Below are positions 1-10,040 of a stretch of DNA of 64,000 nucleotides, in pieces. The stretch comes from Utricularia gibba (lineage: Eukaryota > Streptophyta > Magnoliopsida > Lamiales > Lentibulariaceae), in assembly GCA_002189035.1 (NCBI GenBank), contig NEEC01000011.1, positions 2,666,001 through 2,730,000 of the forward strand. The letters run 5' to 3'. Below the pieces are notes generated by a model. That model did not search any database and had not been told where the DNA came from. It worked only from the letters and a program-made list of their open reading frames with translations. How positions within the stretch are numbered: the stretch's first letter is position 1; the number at the start of each line of letters is the position of its first letter. A program made the translations under genes and the position numbers.

Positions 1-117
1 GATTAAATTACAAATTGAAATTGAGAAATTAAAAAGTTCAATTTGATGTATTAGCGGACAAGGATATTGAATAAGTGAAGTCCGTGTTTGGACAGTCCGT
101 GACTCTACACCTCGACA

Positions 118-591
118 ATGGGACTCTCGAAGATCGCAATCGCCGCCGTGGCGACGGCGCTATTCCTACTGTTCCTAGGAACCGCCGAGGCGCAGTCGGC
201 GGGAGGTTGCATTCAGCCGCTGCTGGTGTGCGCGCCTTTCTTGAACGGCACGACTCCGTCCGGCGAGTGCTGCGCCGCGATGCAAGACGTCATCGCGCAT
301 CAGCTTCCGTGTCTCTGCGCTATCTACTCAAATCCCGCGGTTCTTCAAGGGATTAATGTCAATCTCACTCAGGCTCTCACGCTCCCAGCACAATGCAATA
401 TCCACACCGGGGTTTCCGTTTGCTTCGGTACAATCAAACTCAGATCCATTTGAATTATCATTAATTGAGTTTTTGTGTGTAACTCTGCGTCTTGTTGTTG
501 TTAATGAGCAGCGCCGCCGCCGGCATCGGCGCCCCGCCCATCCCCCGTCCCGACCCCCACAACAGGTATCGGGATTCAAACTCTTGTTTAG
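118..591 (+). CDS. Non-specific lipid-transfer-like protein, eight-cysteine motif
   Basis: A small secreted protein of the plant LTP / 2S albumin / trypsin-alpha-amylase inhibitor superfamily, which binds lipids in the apoplast or at the cell surface. Two exons are inferred: 118-427, and 512-591 (or 509-591), giving about 129 residues. Residues 1-25 form a signal peptide with a hydrophobic core, probably cleaved after TAEA. The mature part shows the full eight-cysteine pattern C..C..CC..CxC..C..C (GGC, LVC, ECC, PCLC, AQC, SVC). Exon 2 adds a proline-rich tail, APPPASAPRPSP, ending GIGIQTLV. The frame runs cleanly across the intron, whereas reading through it gives an early stop. Some relatives are GPI-anchored, but this tail lacks a strong hydrophobic C-terminal segment, so I would not claim an anchor. 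The family is certain; the subgroup is not. Confidence 0.85.
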
Positions 592-1841
592 GGTTAAATT
601 AAATGCTAAAGTCAAAGATTACAACCGCACCATGTGAATGAGTTGGGGTGGGTGGTGAAAATGCAACCGCGTTGGGCTCAGAAAGCATTCATTCCATGCT
701 TGACTAGTTTATCCACATCTTTCTTGTTACCTTTTTTGCTGCAAGTTTTTGACCGTTTTACGGTGTGGTTCTGAATCGGTTTCTGAGTTGAAGCCATTTG
801 TCTCTTTAAAGTTGTGATCTTGGGTTTTGGGTTGTTAATCTGACCATTGAGATGATGTTGTTCAGATAATGGTATCGGAAAAGCATCCTGGATCGGGCTG
901 CCGGCATCAATCTTTGCCATGGTTCTCGCATTTCTCTATTGAGCTTGGTACCAAGCTCGTACAGGGTTCTACTTGATCTGTGTGATGAGCGAAGCCTTGG
1001 TTTGTATGGCGATAATGATTCTTGAGAAAACCAGACATCTCATGTACTATTTTCCCTTTTCAAGTCCTGGTATTTCGTTGCGATTAGCAATGAGAGAAAT
1101 CCAGTTGCTTCCTGTGTTTCGCTTTTTGAAATACGTTTTCCTCGCAAGCGAGTAGTGCGTTGGGGGCGCCGACGAAGCAAAAACCCATCCTCTCCTAATA
1201 GAAGCCCTGGTATCTTCTATAAGGGGAGGATTCCGCACGGTAGTGGCACTTCCGATGGGGAAGGGATTCTTGCTCAGTTCCTAGTCCGGTTGTCGCGATT
1301 ACGCTGTTCCCTAGGTGCGTGTTTGTCACACTTGCAACGTCCAACACCAGCGATCAACGGTGAATCGGAATGAAAAGTAACCACTCCGATCGGGCGCCAC
1401 GTGATATTCCTCTCCGGGGAGGTACCTTGGTTGATTCTCCGAAGGCGATGGAATCCTGGAGGAGCCACTCGATTAGACAAAAACGACAATGGGGTACTTG
1501 GGTGTGGAAGGTTTCAGGGTAGTAACCGTGGAGCTTCTTATGTCAGCCGTTCGATTGTGCCCCATCAACGGGAAAGAATATTAGTTAATTCGGAGGAGGA
1601 GATGTGGATATGGAGATTTGAGTGTGGACAGGAGTGAGATAAAACGTTTCCCCAAGGAAAAAGGCTATCTTGCTCCTCCGTGCCGGAATCTACTCGCCTC
1701 CGAGGTATATTCTCTCCCGTTTCGGCTAATGTTTAAAAAGGGCTCTCATTTTGTGTAGCTTTGCGTGTTAGAAGATCAGGGATACAATGTATTAACTGTT
1801 TGATGCCATCACGTTGTACCTCTGTTCAGTTCGAAGTAAAT
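592..1841. other. Intergenic region with an unexplained G+C-richer block
   Basis: No gene could be supported here. The 3' part (about 1700-1841) is probably promoter and 5' UTR of the PsbP-like gene. The stretch at about 1030-1640 is richer in G+C than the other spacers and reads as short open frames on both strands, all broken by stops, with no family I recognise. It could be a decayed gene fragment or an organelle-DNA insertion; nothing in the sequence decides between these. Confidence 0.4.
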
Positions 1842-3530
1842 ATGGTGTCTTTGATCACATTACCTCCTCTACAGCAGGCTTATCTGTCAAGTTCATCAGC
1901 CCAGGTAATATTTTGGCCTTTAATGGCTATTCTTCAAGTTTACCCACGCTATGAATTTTTAAATTTATGTTTATGCAGTTAGGTTTGCAGGGGCGTGGCC
2001 GTGTTGGAAGGGATGTTTCCTTTGCACCTCGGTGTTCTCTTTCAACTTCTCCATGCGAAGGTACCCAGCTTTGTTTTGTTCAATTGAAACTATTACACGA
2101 AGCATTAGTGTATATGCATTCCTTTGAGATCATCAGTGTTCTAGTTCACTTCTTCAGGTGTCATTAATTTTCGCATAATTTTATAATGCGACTAAATTCA
2201 TTGTGATGTATTACTACTTCATGTGACAGATGGAGCTAACAGGCGCCAAGTTCTTACCTTGGGGGCGATTGGTGTCCCCTTACTCTTATCTTCGCAGCCT
2301 TCAGCATGTATGTGTTGTTTTCTGAAAATATTTATTCACCTTACTGAAAAGTTTTACTTTTGACACTGCTAGCACCACCTTTGAGAGGAGTAATGTATCT
2401 CTGTGCTGTATGGGGCATTATGGAATGCCTTTTTTATAGTGTTTTCCGCCTGCTGAAAATGCTAAGAGTATTCCATTGATGTTACTCAGTTGCTGCAGAA
2501 ACCAAGAAAGGATTTCTTCCAGTCACCGATAAAAAGGATGGATATGCTTTTCTGTATCCTTTTGGTTGGCAGGTAATCTTTGTTACATCTTTTCTCTCAG
2601 GTTGTTTTCTGTTTTTATTTTTGAGTGTTTTTGACTATTTTGAGTCTTTCTTGCATCGCAGGAGGTAATTGTAGAAGGGCAGGACAAGGTCTTCAAAGAT
2701 GTGATTGAGCCCCTGGAAAGTGTTAGTGTAAGTGCAGTTCCTACTGCCAAACAAGATATTCGCGAGTTTGGGTCTGCAAAGGAGGTTTGCATAAGTTGAA
2801 TATTTTGCTAAGCTCCTCATTAAGCTTCCAAGTTATTCAGATGATTTTAGTTTTTCTGTCATTCTAGGTTGCTGAAACCTTGATTAAAAAAGTCCTGTCA
2901 TCTCCAACTCAGAAGACCAAGCTCATTGATGCAGTAGAGGTAGTTTATTCTCTTTTCTTCTTCATATATTAGACAATGGTGGTTCGGAAATGGAATCCTT
3001 TGTCCCATATTGGCTATGGAATAGAGATGAATAGGGGAACACAAGGGTCACTTCAGGAGATCATTTCAATGTCATCTTCTGGTGTCATATTGTTTCCATT
3101 TTCTCCTTTCGGTGCTGGTTCTTTGTTTTTGCTTTCAAGAAGCATCTCTTTTGGTCCTTTTTTTCTGTTTGTTTTCATGCAAACATAGCTGAATAGCCTG
3201 GTTTTCCTACTGTGATTCTTCAGCACGAGGTTGACGGCAGAGCATATTACACAATTGAGTTCATAGCTCAAGCTCCCAACTACATTCGTCATGCTCTTAG
3301 TACAATCTCCATTGGAAATGGTATGAAACTCATCAAGGTTGCATTTTTTTGTACACACACACACTCGCCTAGCTAAGCATCTTTAGTAGATCGATTCTCT
3401 ACAGCTGCTGTGTGTTACCACAGGAAAGTTCTACACACTGACCACAGGAGCAAATGAAAGGAGATGGGAGAAGATGAAAGACAGACTGAAAACCGTGGTT
3501 GATTCTTTCCAAGTGTTCAACGTCGTCTGA
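1842..3530 (+). CDS. PPL1: PsbP-like protein 1, thylakoid lumen
   Basis: A PsbP-family lumenal protein; Arabidopsis PPL1 helps repair photodamaged photosystem II. Eight exons fit: 1842-1904, 1979-2060, 2230-2307, 2490-2572, 2662-2784, 2868-2939, 3224-3320 and 3424-3530. They total 705 nt and encode 234 residues, the family length. The first three exons give a bipartite targeting region: a Ser-rich stroma-directing part, then RRQVLTLGAIGVPLLLSS. This is a twin-arginine-like lumen signal ending near SAFA, where lumenal processing is expected. The PsbP domain follows, with KDGYAFLYPFGWQ, the EVIVEGQDKVFKD block, and the late HEVDGRAYYTIEF and KFYTLTTGANERRW motifs. ATG 1842 is the first in-frame start that fits a transit peptide. 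All junctions are GT-AG. The exact paralogue (PPL1 rather than PPL2 or a PPD protein) is inferred from the motifs. Confidence 0.9.
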
Positions 3531-5019
3531 TTTCGGGTGTCGAAAATTTTCTTCCATGCCAAATTCCGATTGTGAATTATAGTAATCTTGGAGGCAATGT
3601 TTATTTCTCTGCTCAAATGTATGATATGTCATAGACCTCAATGTCATGTAACTCCTCCAGGCTCAATGTACAATCTTTTCATGAGGTTATCCTTGCTAAA
3701 GCATCTCATCTCCCTTTGTATCCATAGCACTGAAAGCTGACAGATGTTTTGATGATCTCTTTACTCTTTCTGCGCAGCTGTAGAAAACTACCCTCTGATC
3801 AGGACATAAACAACCCTTTTTTTTTCTGGGAAGAGAAGCAGATTAAGGTCAATCTATTCAGACACTCCCACTTTCAGAAAATGCAAGGCACTTGGGAAAG
3901 TCACCAACGCCACAGAAGGGAAAGCAGACAGAGTCACAGAATAGGGAGTTCGGACAAGAGAAGAGAAAATCAGCCCACCCAATATGACCACGAGTTCATT
4001 TATTGCGCATCGAAGCCCGACAGGCCCATTAACACCACACAGTGATGAGTAGCTGCTTTTCAAGATCTTTTTTTTTTTTTTTTTCAAAACTTACACTTCT
4101 TAGCATGCATGGTTTGTCAAGCTTGGTTCTTTCGCATGAGGGGAGTCTAACTATCGAACCAAGAGCTTATTGGGGAGGTGATCGTGTCTGCAACACCTCC
4201 AAGTCTCTCCTGCTTCAACTGCAGAGATGGAATATGAAGGGTTTATAAGGTGGTAATGCCACCATTCCTGTCAGAAATTTGATGATGGGGTGAAGGGTAG
4301 TAGTATTCTTGAGAGCATTTGGCCTGAGATGTTATGCTGGTTGGGTCCAGTTCGACCCCGGCATATGGTATGTCAAAAGGAATGGAATGGAATGGAATGC
4401 ACATACGATCTGCTGTCTGCTGCTGCTGCTGCTGCTGTTGGTGTTCTCTTATCCCGATAAATCTGCCCCAACTCATAAATGATTTCCAGTGTGATTAGTT
4501 CATGATGAAAGCGAAATACAAGGGAGCTCGGAATAGGAGCTTTGTTACCGCTGGCTGTCAAAAAAGCAGAAATACACAGCAGCAGAGCGCAGAGTACCCG
4601 CAGGCAAGGAGTAAATTCTGTCTGTCTAAAAGCTACCGCAGTAAGTCACTCGGTTTCACTCCCTGCTCCTCCTATCTTTGACTTTCGACATGCGCACACG
4701 TTACTCTCCCACAAAAGACACACCCTTTTCTTCCCCAGACTCGCCTTCTAACACCAGCCACCCAACCCCTATCCCTTTTTTCACTCTTCTTACAGTTCAG
4801 CTAAGGTGATGCAATGTTTTGTCTGAAAAGATGGTATTTTTAATGGCTCAATGCGTAGGAATACATATATATATCGACATACACAAGAGGGAAAAAAATA
4901 GAAAAGAAATTATGTGGCCTCACAAGTACAACATGAGCCTGGTTTCATACATAACTGAACAGCACGACCTGACGCCTACTAGTCCATGTCGACACGAAGG
5001 CAGACCGCGTCGTTCCAAT
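3531..5019. other. Intergenic region with short simple repeats
   Basis: This stretch holds the 3' UTR of the PsbP-like gene and presumably the 3' UTR of the downstream CLE gene on the opposite strand. It contains a T run near 4070-4084, four tandem GGAAT units at 4379-4398 and seven CTG units at 4417-4437. No open frame here has recognisable protein content. Confidence 0.5.
4379..4437. repeat. Two microsatellites, (GGAAT)4 and (CTG)7
   Basis: Four perfect GGAAT units occupy 4379-4398. Seven perfect CTG units occupy 4417-4437. Both are short and probably neutral, but they are likely to be length-polymorphic. Confidence 0.9.
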
Positions 5020-5268
5020 TCAGTTGTGGAGAGGATTCGGGCCGCCGGGAACCAGCCGCTCCTCGAAGTCGAACCCAAGAGAAGAATCGTTATGGGGAGG
5101 CCGTCGGACAGGCGGACTACGTGGGAGCATCCGCGTTCGAAGCAGAAGGCGATGCTGATTGGAATGGATGGTCTGCTGTGCGCATCCGGTGGAGGCTGCA
5201 GCCGCCACGAGGATGGCGAGGAGGGCGGCGGAAAGATAGCGGCGGTTTGACGACGAGGCAGATATCAT
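5020..5268 (-). CDS. CLE signalling peptide precursor (RLVPGGPNPLHN)
   Basis: An intronless precursor of 82 residues for a secreted CLAVATA3/ESR-related peptide hormone; these are perceived by leucine-rich receptor kinases at the cell surface. The minus-strand frame starts MISASSSNRRYL, with a hydrophobic signal sequence (AALLAILVAAAAS) and a variable middle. It ends exactly at the 12-residue CLE motif RLVPGGPNPLHN (5023-5058), directly before the stop. This matches the CLE9/10/14 group (RLVPSGPNPLHN, RLVPKGPNPLHN), with Gly at position 5. An in-frame ATG lies further upstream at 5376, but a TATA-like element (5358-5366) sits downstream of that ATG. The start at 5268 is therefore preferred. 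CLE genes are often missed because they are so short. Confidence 0.88.
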   Translation of the reverse strand: MISASSSNRRYLSAALLAILVAAAASTGCAQQTIHSNQHRLLLRTRMLPRSPPVRRPPHNDSSLGFDFEERLVPGGPNPLHN

Positions 5269-6122
5269 TGGAGAGGAGGGGATCAAACCAAACAGCGAGA
5301 GGGGAGTTGGACGAAGAAGGAGAGGAAGTGAAGAGCGCAGAGGGAGGTGTAAAAGGGTATTTAAAACAGGAAACAAGTGTTGAATTCCAACCCATGAGCA
5401 GCTTTGTACTCAACTCCATAAATGCTGCTGAGAAATGGGGCTTTGTGCACTGCACTGCTCCATTGGTTTTGCTTCCGGTATTGATTTTCTAGAGAACACA
5501 AACCAAAGCCCGCTGTAACACACCATCACCATTCACCAACCTCAATAACATGAAAAGATAGCTCTTGATTGATTGGCGAATCATGTAGCCCTGTCCCCTC
5601 TGCAAGAGCTCTTTGAAGTTCCAATAACCCGAAATCTATGTGGGATTATTTCCCTACGCCAAGGATCCCCTACTCCTCACCCATTTCACTTAGCTTCTCC
5701 CCAAAGCATGCCATCCAAAGACGCAAAAAACTGCCGATCAGATTATCAGGTTTGTCTAAGAAATCAACACTATCAGACCCAATAGAGAGAGGCTTCTTCA
5801 CACAGAGAAGAAGAAAACCTGGTAGAAACTTCAGTTATTGGGCCCCACATGAGGAAACCCAAAGAGACAAATGAATTCCTGGCCCGTATAAGGAGGCCCG
5901 ATAAGGGAGCTCAATTGCGCGCATACACAAGCTGAAAGACGCTAAACGACATCGTTTTGCGGATCCTCCCTCGTAGTTTTCGCCCGCCGTCTTTCTCTTG
6001 CTCGCTTCAGTTTCATCGCCCCCATTCTCAGAGTCTTCTGCCTCTGAGTTCAGTTCCAATTGAAGGCTGCATCTCATTTCCTCCATTCTTGATCTCTTTT
6101 ACAGGCAGTTACACATTCACAA
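5269..6122. other. Divergent promoter region between CLE and BCCP
   Basis: About 850 bases separate the two oppositely oriented start codons. The left end carries the CLE TATA-like element. The right end (from about 5900) is a pyrimidine-rich stretch typical of a plant 5' UTR leading to the BCCP start. No further gene was seen. Confidence 0.5.
5358..5366 (-). promoter_or_regulatory. TATA-like element of the CLE gene
   Basis: On the minus strand the sequence reads TTTTAAATA, about 90 bases upstream of the chosen CLE start codon. Transcription starting some 25-30 bases downstream would begin near 5330. That excludes the ATG at 5376 and supports the one at 5268. This is inference from motif and spacing. 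Confidence 0.5.
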
Positions 6123-7947
6123 ATGACTTCTTTTGGGAATCCCTGTCCCAAGATTTCGACTCCTTTGCCTGTAGCGTCGCGCTCGATTCAGAAGCCACTG
6201 TTTCTCTCTTCATTTTCCGTTTCCGAGTCCAAACCCAAGCCTGCATTGGCGTTGACGGCGGCTCCCCATTCGCAGGTTCGTTGTGTGAGAACTTACTACA
6301 TTCTGAAGTCGAATGATATGCCTCCCTTTGTTCTTATGTTTTTTCGGATACGCTCGGGGTAATTCATACATTTGGGCGATGAAATCAAAACAGCTTGCAT
6401 TTTGATATTCTGTTGCTGAATTAGAGCATCCACTTCTTACGCAAACCATCTTGCACGCTATTCATTGTATAAACAAATAAGGAAACACTTGAAGAATTAA
6501 GTGTTCTAGTCGCCATAGCTGAAGGCATTCAATAGGCCCTGAGTTACTGAAAAGGTCTTATTGACCACCAATATTCGGAATCTGGAATTTCAGTCAATAA
6601 ACAATGCATGCGAAAACTTTTGGGGATTTGTGCATATAAATTCTCTTTCTGGGCAGGGATGTAACCGGGCTCAGTCTGATGTTTTCAGGGCACATGCCCA
6701 GCTACCAGAGGTACGAGTTGTGCTTTTATGCTATGCCGAGACGTCTATTATTTGATGTTGTTTCTTTCCATAGAATGCTAAATTTTTCGGTTGTTCTTTT
6801 GAGGCTTCTGGTGATAAAACACCGAATGCTGCTCACACACTCGAGCCAGCTGTGCCTCTGATTTCGGAAAACCACCATGTCCCAGTTTCAGCAAATTCTG
6901 TTTCCGCTCTCCTGCGTCAAGTGACTGATCTTGTCAAGTAAATGATTCTTAAGCATGTACGTCTGATCATTTCCTGCTTTGTCCTGATGGCACCAATTTT
7001 TGCTTGATGCAGGCTTGTGGATTCAAAAGATATTGTTGAACTGGAACTAAAAAATCTAGATTGTGAAGTTGTTATCAGGAAAAAAGAAGCATTGCCTCAG
7101 CCGTCATTTGCAAATCCTCTTGTTTTTGCCCCTTCTGCTCATCAACCTGTGCCAACTGCTCCGTTGACCACTGCAAGTGCAGCCCCAGCCGCCGTTCCCC
7201 AGGCTCAGCCTGCACCAAAACCAGTAGCACCGATTCAACCCAAATCCTCACATCCGCCATTCAAATCTCCAATGGCGGGGAACTTTTATAGGTCTTCTGC
7301 TCCTAATGCACCTCCTTTTGTCAAGGTAAAAATTGCTAGATTCTATATTTTTTCAATGCAGCACTATCAAGTCTCTACAGTGTATTTTCTGAATGAAGTA
7401 TTGGCGGGTCGTTTGGATCAATTATTTTTTAGGTTGGAGATAAGGTTCAAAAGGGGCAAGTACTATGCATCATTGAGGCCATGAAACTTATGAATGAGAT
7501 TGAGGTATGCCTTTAGTCTCGCCCTACGCTTCTTTTTACCTTTTGTTCATCACAATGTGTGTGTGGTTCCTGCTGAAAATCTTTTATACAAGAACATCCC
7601 ACCGCCCCGTAAACCTGAACTCATATACTTTCTCACCAACTTCACACCTATATCAGGCATTTTCCGGCCATATTATTTTTTTGTGAGCCTCGGAGAATGA
7701 AAACCCGATTAGCCTCATATTGCATGCAATCCAAGGCAAAATCCCTACTCTGTTTACATGTTTTTCAGGCTGATCAGTCTGGCACTATTCTTGAAATACT
7801 CGCTGAGGATGGGAAGCCCGTCGGAGTAGATGCAGTAAGTTCTATTTCCTCCGTTTACATACATTTTTTCTGACCCAAGGCATGACTTTGTATATATGCC
7901 TGCTTTTTCTGTGGCATTTGCAGCCGTTGTTCGTGATTGGGCAATGA
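6123..7947 (+). CDS. BCCP: Biotin carboxyl carrier protein of plastid acetyl-CoA carboxylase
   Basis: The biotinylated subunit of the heteromeric plastid ACCase, which makes malonyl-CoA for fatty acid synthesis in the stroma. Clear exons are 6774-6937, 7013-7325, 7433-7504, 7769-7834 and 7924-7947. Exon 1 starts at 6123, and its end is uncertain. Splicing 6275 directly to 6774 keeps the frame (263 residues). A 22-nt exon at 6689-6710 encoding AHAQLPE, like the conserved AQLNEV of other BCCPs, also fits if exon 1 ends at 6250 (262 residues). Domains in order: plastid transit peptide, a helix (ALLRQVTDLVKLVD), LDCEVVIRKKEALPQP, an Ala/Pro-rich hinge, and the lipoyl-like biotinyl domain. That domain carries the biotin attachment motif EAMKLMNEIE, the Lys of AMK being modified. 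The C-terminus is PLFVIGQ. No frame breaks were found in the core. Confidence 0.92.
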
Positions 7948-9616
7948 AAGCAAGGAAAGCTTGGCTACTTCAATGGTGGAGCCCGGACAAGAATGATGCT
8001 TCTGTAGTTGTTCACCTCTGCTGGTGCCATTTCTGGACCAACTGATAAAAATCACTTTTTGGTGCCACTGACTAGGAGAGCTTGTATGGTTTCTTTGGGC
8101 TGTTCCAAACCATAATCTTGGAAGACGAATTGATGTTCATTTGAGCAAAAAGTGGGCTGTCCCTTCCAGAAAACGGCTACATGATTCGGGGAAAGGCGAT
8201 CGGAGACGGACGATTCATCATCTCTTAGCAAGCCCTCATTTTCCAGCACGGCCTCTCTGCTTCCGTCCTTCCCCGGTAACATTGTGCAATGCGGCAGAGC
8301 CGGTATACATATCTGGTCGACGCATTTTCTGAAGGAAGCTGAAGTCGTCGGTAGTTCCAGCAGCATCAGGTGTTGATAGATCCACCACGATCATCAGAAC
8401 CCCGCCCAAGATTTTACAGAATCATTGCGAAAATCCAACGAAAAGCAGCGATCTCGGCGCAACTTATTTACGTCAACCAAACATTTCCATGGAAGCGAGT
8501 CTTCTTCCGCCGCCTTCCCGATCGTTATATCCACTTTCACCCTTTTTCGGCATTTCCTTCTCCGATTGCTCATCCAGAGGCGCAGTCATCACTCAGACGG
8601 CTCGCGCGACTTCTTCGCCGCCGCCTTTTCCCAATCCACTTTCGCCCTGTCCCCTTCCCTCCCGGACTCCACGCCGAAGGCTCTGTCTCGGGGAGTATTT
8701 CCCCCAATCACTTTTGCTTCACCCGTCCTTGTTATCAACTTGGGCCCCCAGATGCACTCTTCGCTGATTCTTGGCCCATTTACTATGGAGCAGTTACAAT
8801 GAATATTGATTTTCTTATTTCTTTCACTAAATTAGAAATTGATTTTATCATTTAGTTAACCAATTGCATAAAGAAAAATCCAGAGCAAAGAAGGAAAATT
8901 CATTTGAATTGGGTCGGAATTTAAAAGCAATGTAATAACTTAGAAGGCACTGTTCAGAATAAAGCAAAAGTGGAGTCTAAAGGAAAGCAATTTAGACCAG
9001 ATCAAACAACCCCACAAAAACCTCATTTAAAATACTATATAAAATAATAATGATTATTATTTTAGGAAAAAAATATTATTATACCTTACCCTCTCATTTA
9101 AGATATCCCAATGAAATAAGAGTAGTGAAAATACCAAGTAATTTATTATGGGATTTCTGTTCTTTCCATTTTTTTTGTCATGATGACCAGCCAGCCAATC
9201 TATCACTTTTCCAGACTCTTAACTTTTCTGCTCATTCCCTCTTTTTGTTTTGTTTTTATTTTAGTTTTGGGAGGGAGGGCATGCCTTGGCTACTTCACCA
9301 AGGACAGCGATAAAGGAATTGTCCAAACGTTAGTTGGTTACATGGGCTTTGGTTTTCTGAGAAGGGGATGCAAAGAATCTTGGCATAACTTTCCATTCAA
9401 ACTTGTCAGAATGGAGTCTTCTATAACAGCCTTACATGTCTCCTCCAATCTCACTATTGGGTGAATCCAAGTATTATGCTGCCTTTTGCTTTAGTGCTTT
9501 TAAATCCCACCACATAAATCTGAGCTGAGACATTTCTGTACAGGAACCTTGTTTTCAGATCAGTTTTGTCTTTGTTTAGCCGCATCTGGTGTCCCCAGTT
9601 CTGCAGATATCAAGAC
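7948..9616. other. Intergenic region, no gene supported
   Basis: It contains the BCCP 3' UTR and then a Pro/Ser-rich open stretch at about 8370-8800 that is compositionally biased and matches no family I know. A+T-rich sequence follows from about 8800 to 9200. The last few hundred bases presumably hold the promoter of the next CLE gene. No clear TATA could be assigned. Confidence 0.4.
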
Positions 9617-9850
9617 ATGCCCTGCTTCAACACCAGAACTGTCATTTTTGCTATGGTTCTTATTGGGATGCTCTCACTACAACAAGCCAGAGTTTCTGGT
9701 TTGAGAAGAAACCATTTTCATGTTCTTCAAGGGAGCCAAAGGGCTGTTGCCGCCAATGCACCTTCACCAGCTGCAGTCGCTTGTGACCCTTATCAATCGC
9801 AGAAGCGAAGAGTTTACCGCGGTCCTGACCCGATTCACAACAAATGCTGA
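9617..9850 (+). CDS. CLE signalling peptide precursor (RRVYRGPDPIHN)
   Basis: An intronless CLE precursor of 77 residues. The start at 9617 gives MPCFNTRTVIFAMVLIGML, a signal peptide. The frame is open further upstream, but without a better start. The CLE motif RRVYRGPDPIHN lies at 9806-9841 and is followed by only Lys-Cys and the stop. The GPDPIHN core places it with CLE25/26/45 (RKVPNGPDPIHN, RKVPRGPDPIHN, RRVRRGSDPIHN). The preceding RR/KR-rich stretch (SQKRRV) resembles a processing site. Tyr replaces the usual Pro at motif position 4, and a terminal Cys follows the motif. These peptides act in phloem and root signalling in Arabidopsis; that role is only inferred here. It is the second CLE gene within 5 kb and is not a close copy of the first. 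Confidence 0.85.
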   Translation: MPCFNTRTVIFAMVLIGMLSLQQARVSGLRRNHFHVLQGSQRAVAANAPSPAAVACDPYQSQKRRVYRGPDPIHNKC

Positions 9851-10040
9851 TGATGGGGGCTGAAGGAACAGCTTTGTATCAGCTCAGAGATATGAAGTGC
9901 AGTGCTTGCTCTTCTGAGGTTTCTTGTACCATAGCTCTGTTTTCTTTGATTTTTCTGTTAGATTCTGAAATCCCTGCTACCCCTCCTTGTTTTTCTTGGA
10001 CTTCAACGATTTGATATACAATCTTTGAGAATCTGTGACT

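Noticed and set aside
5117-5492. Long frames overlapping the CLE gene on both strands
   Set aside because: They share the sequence of the CLE precursor but have no signal peptide or motif; the CLE motif directly before a stop identifies the real frame.
8370-8855. Three overlapping Pro/Ser-rich open frames on the plus strand
   Set aside because: Composition is simple and C-rich, all three frames are equally open, and no motif or splice context supports a gene.
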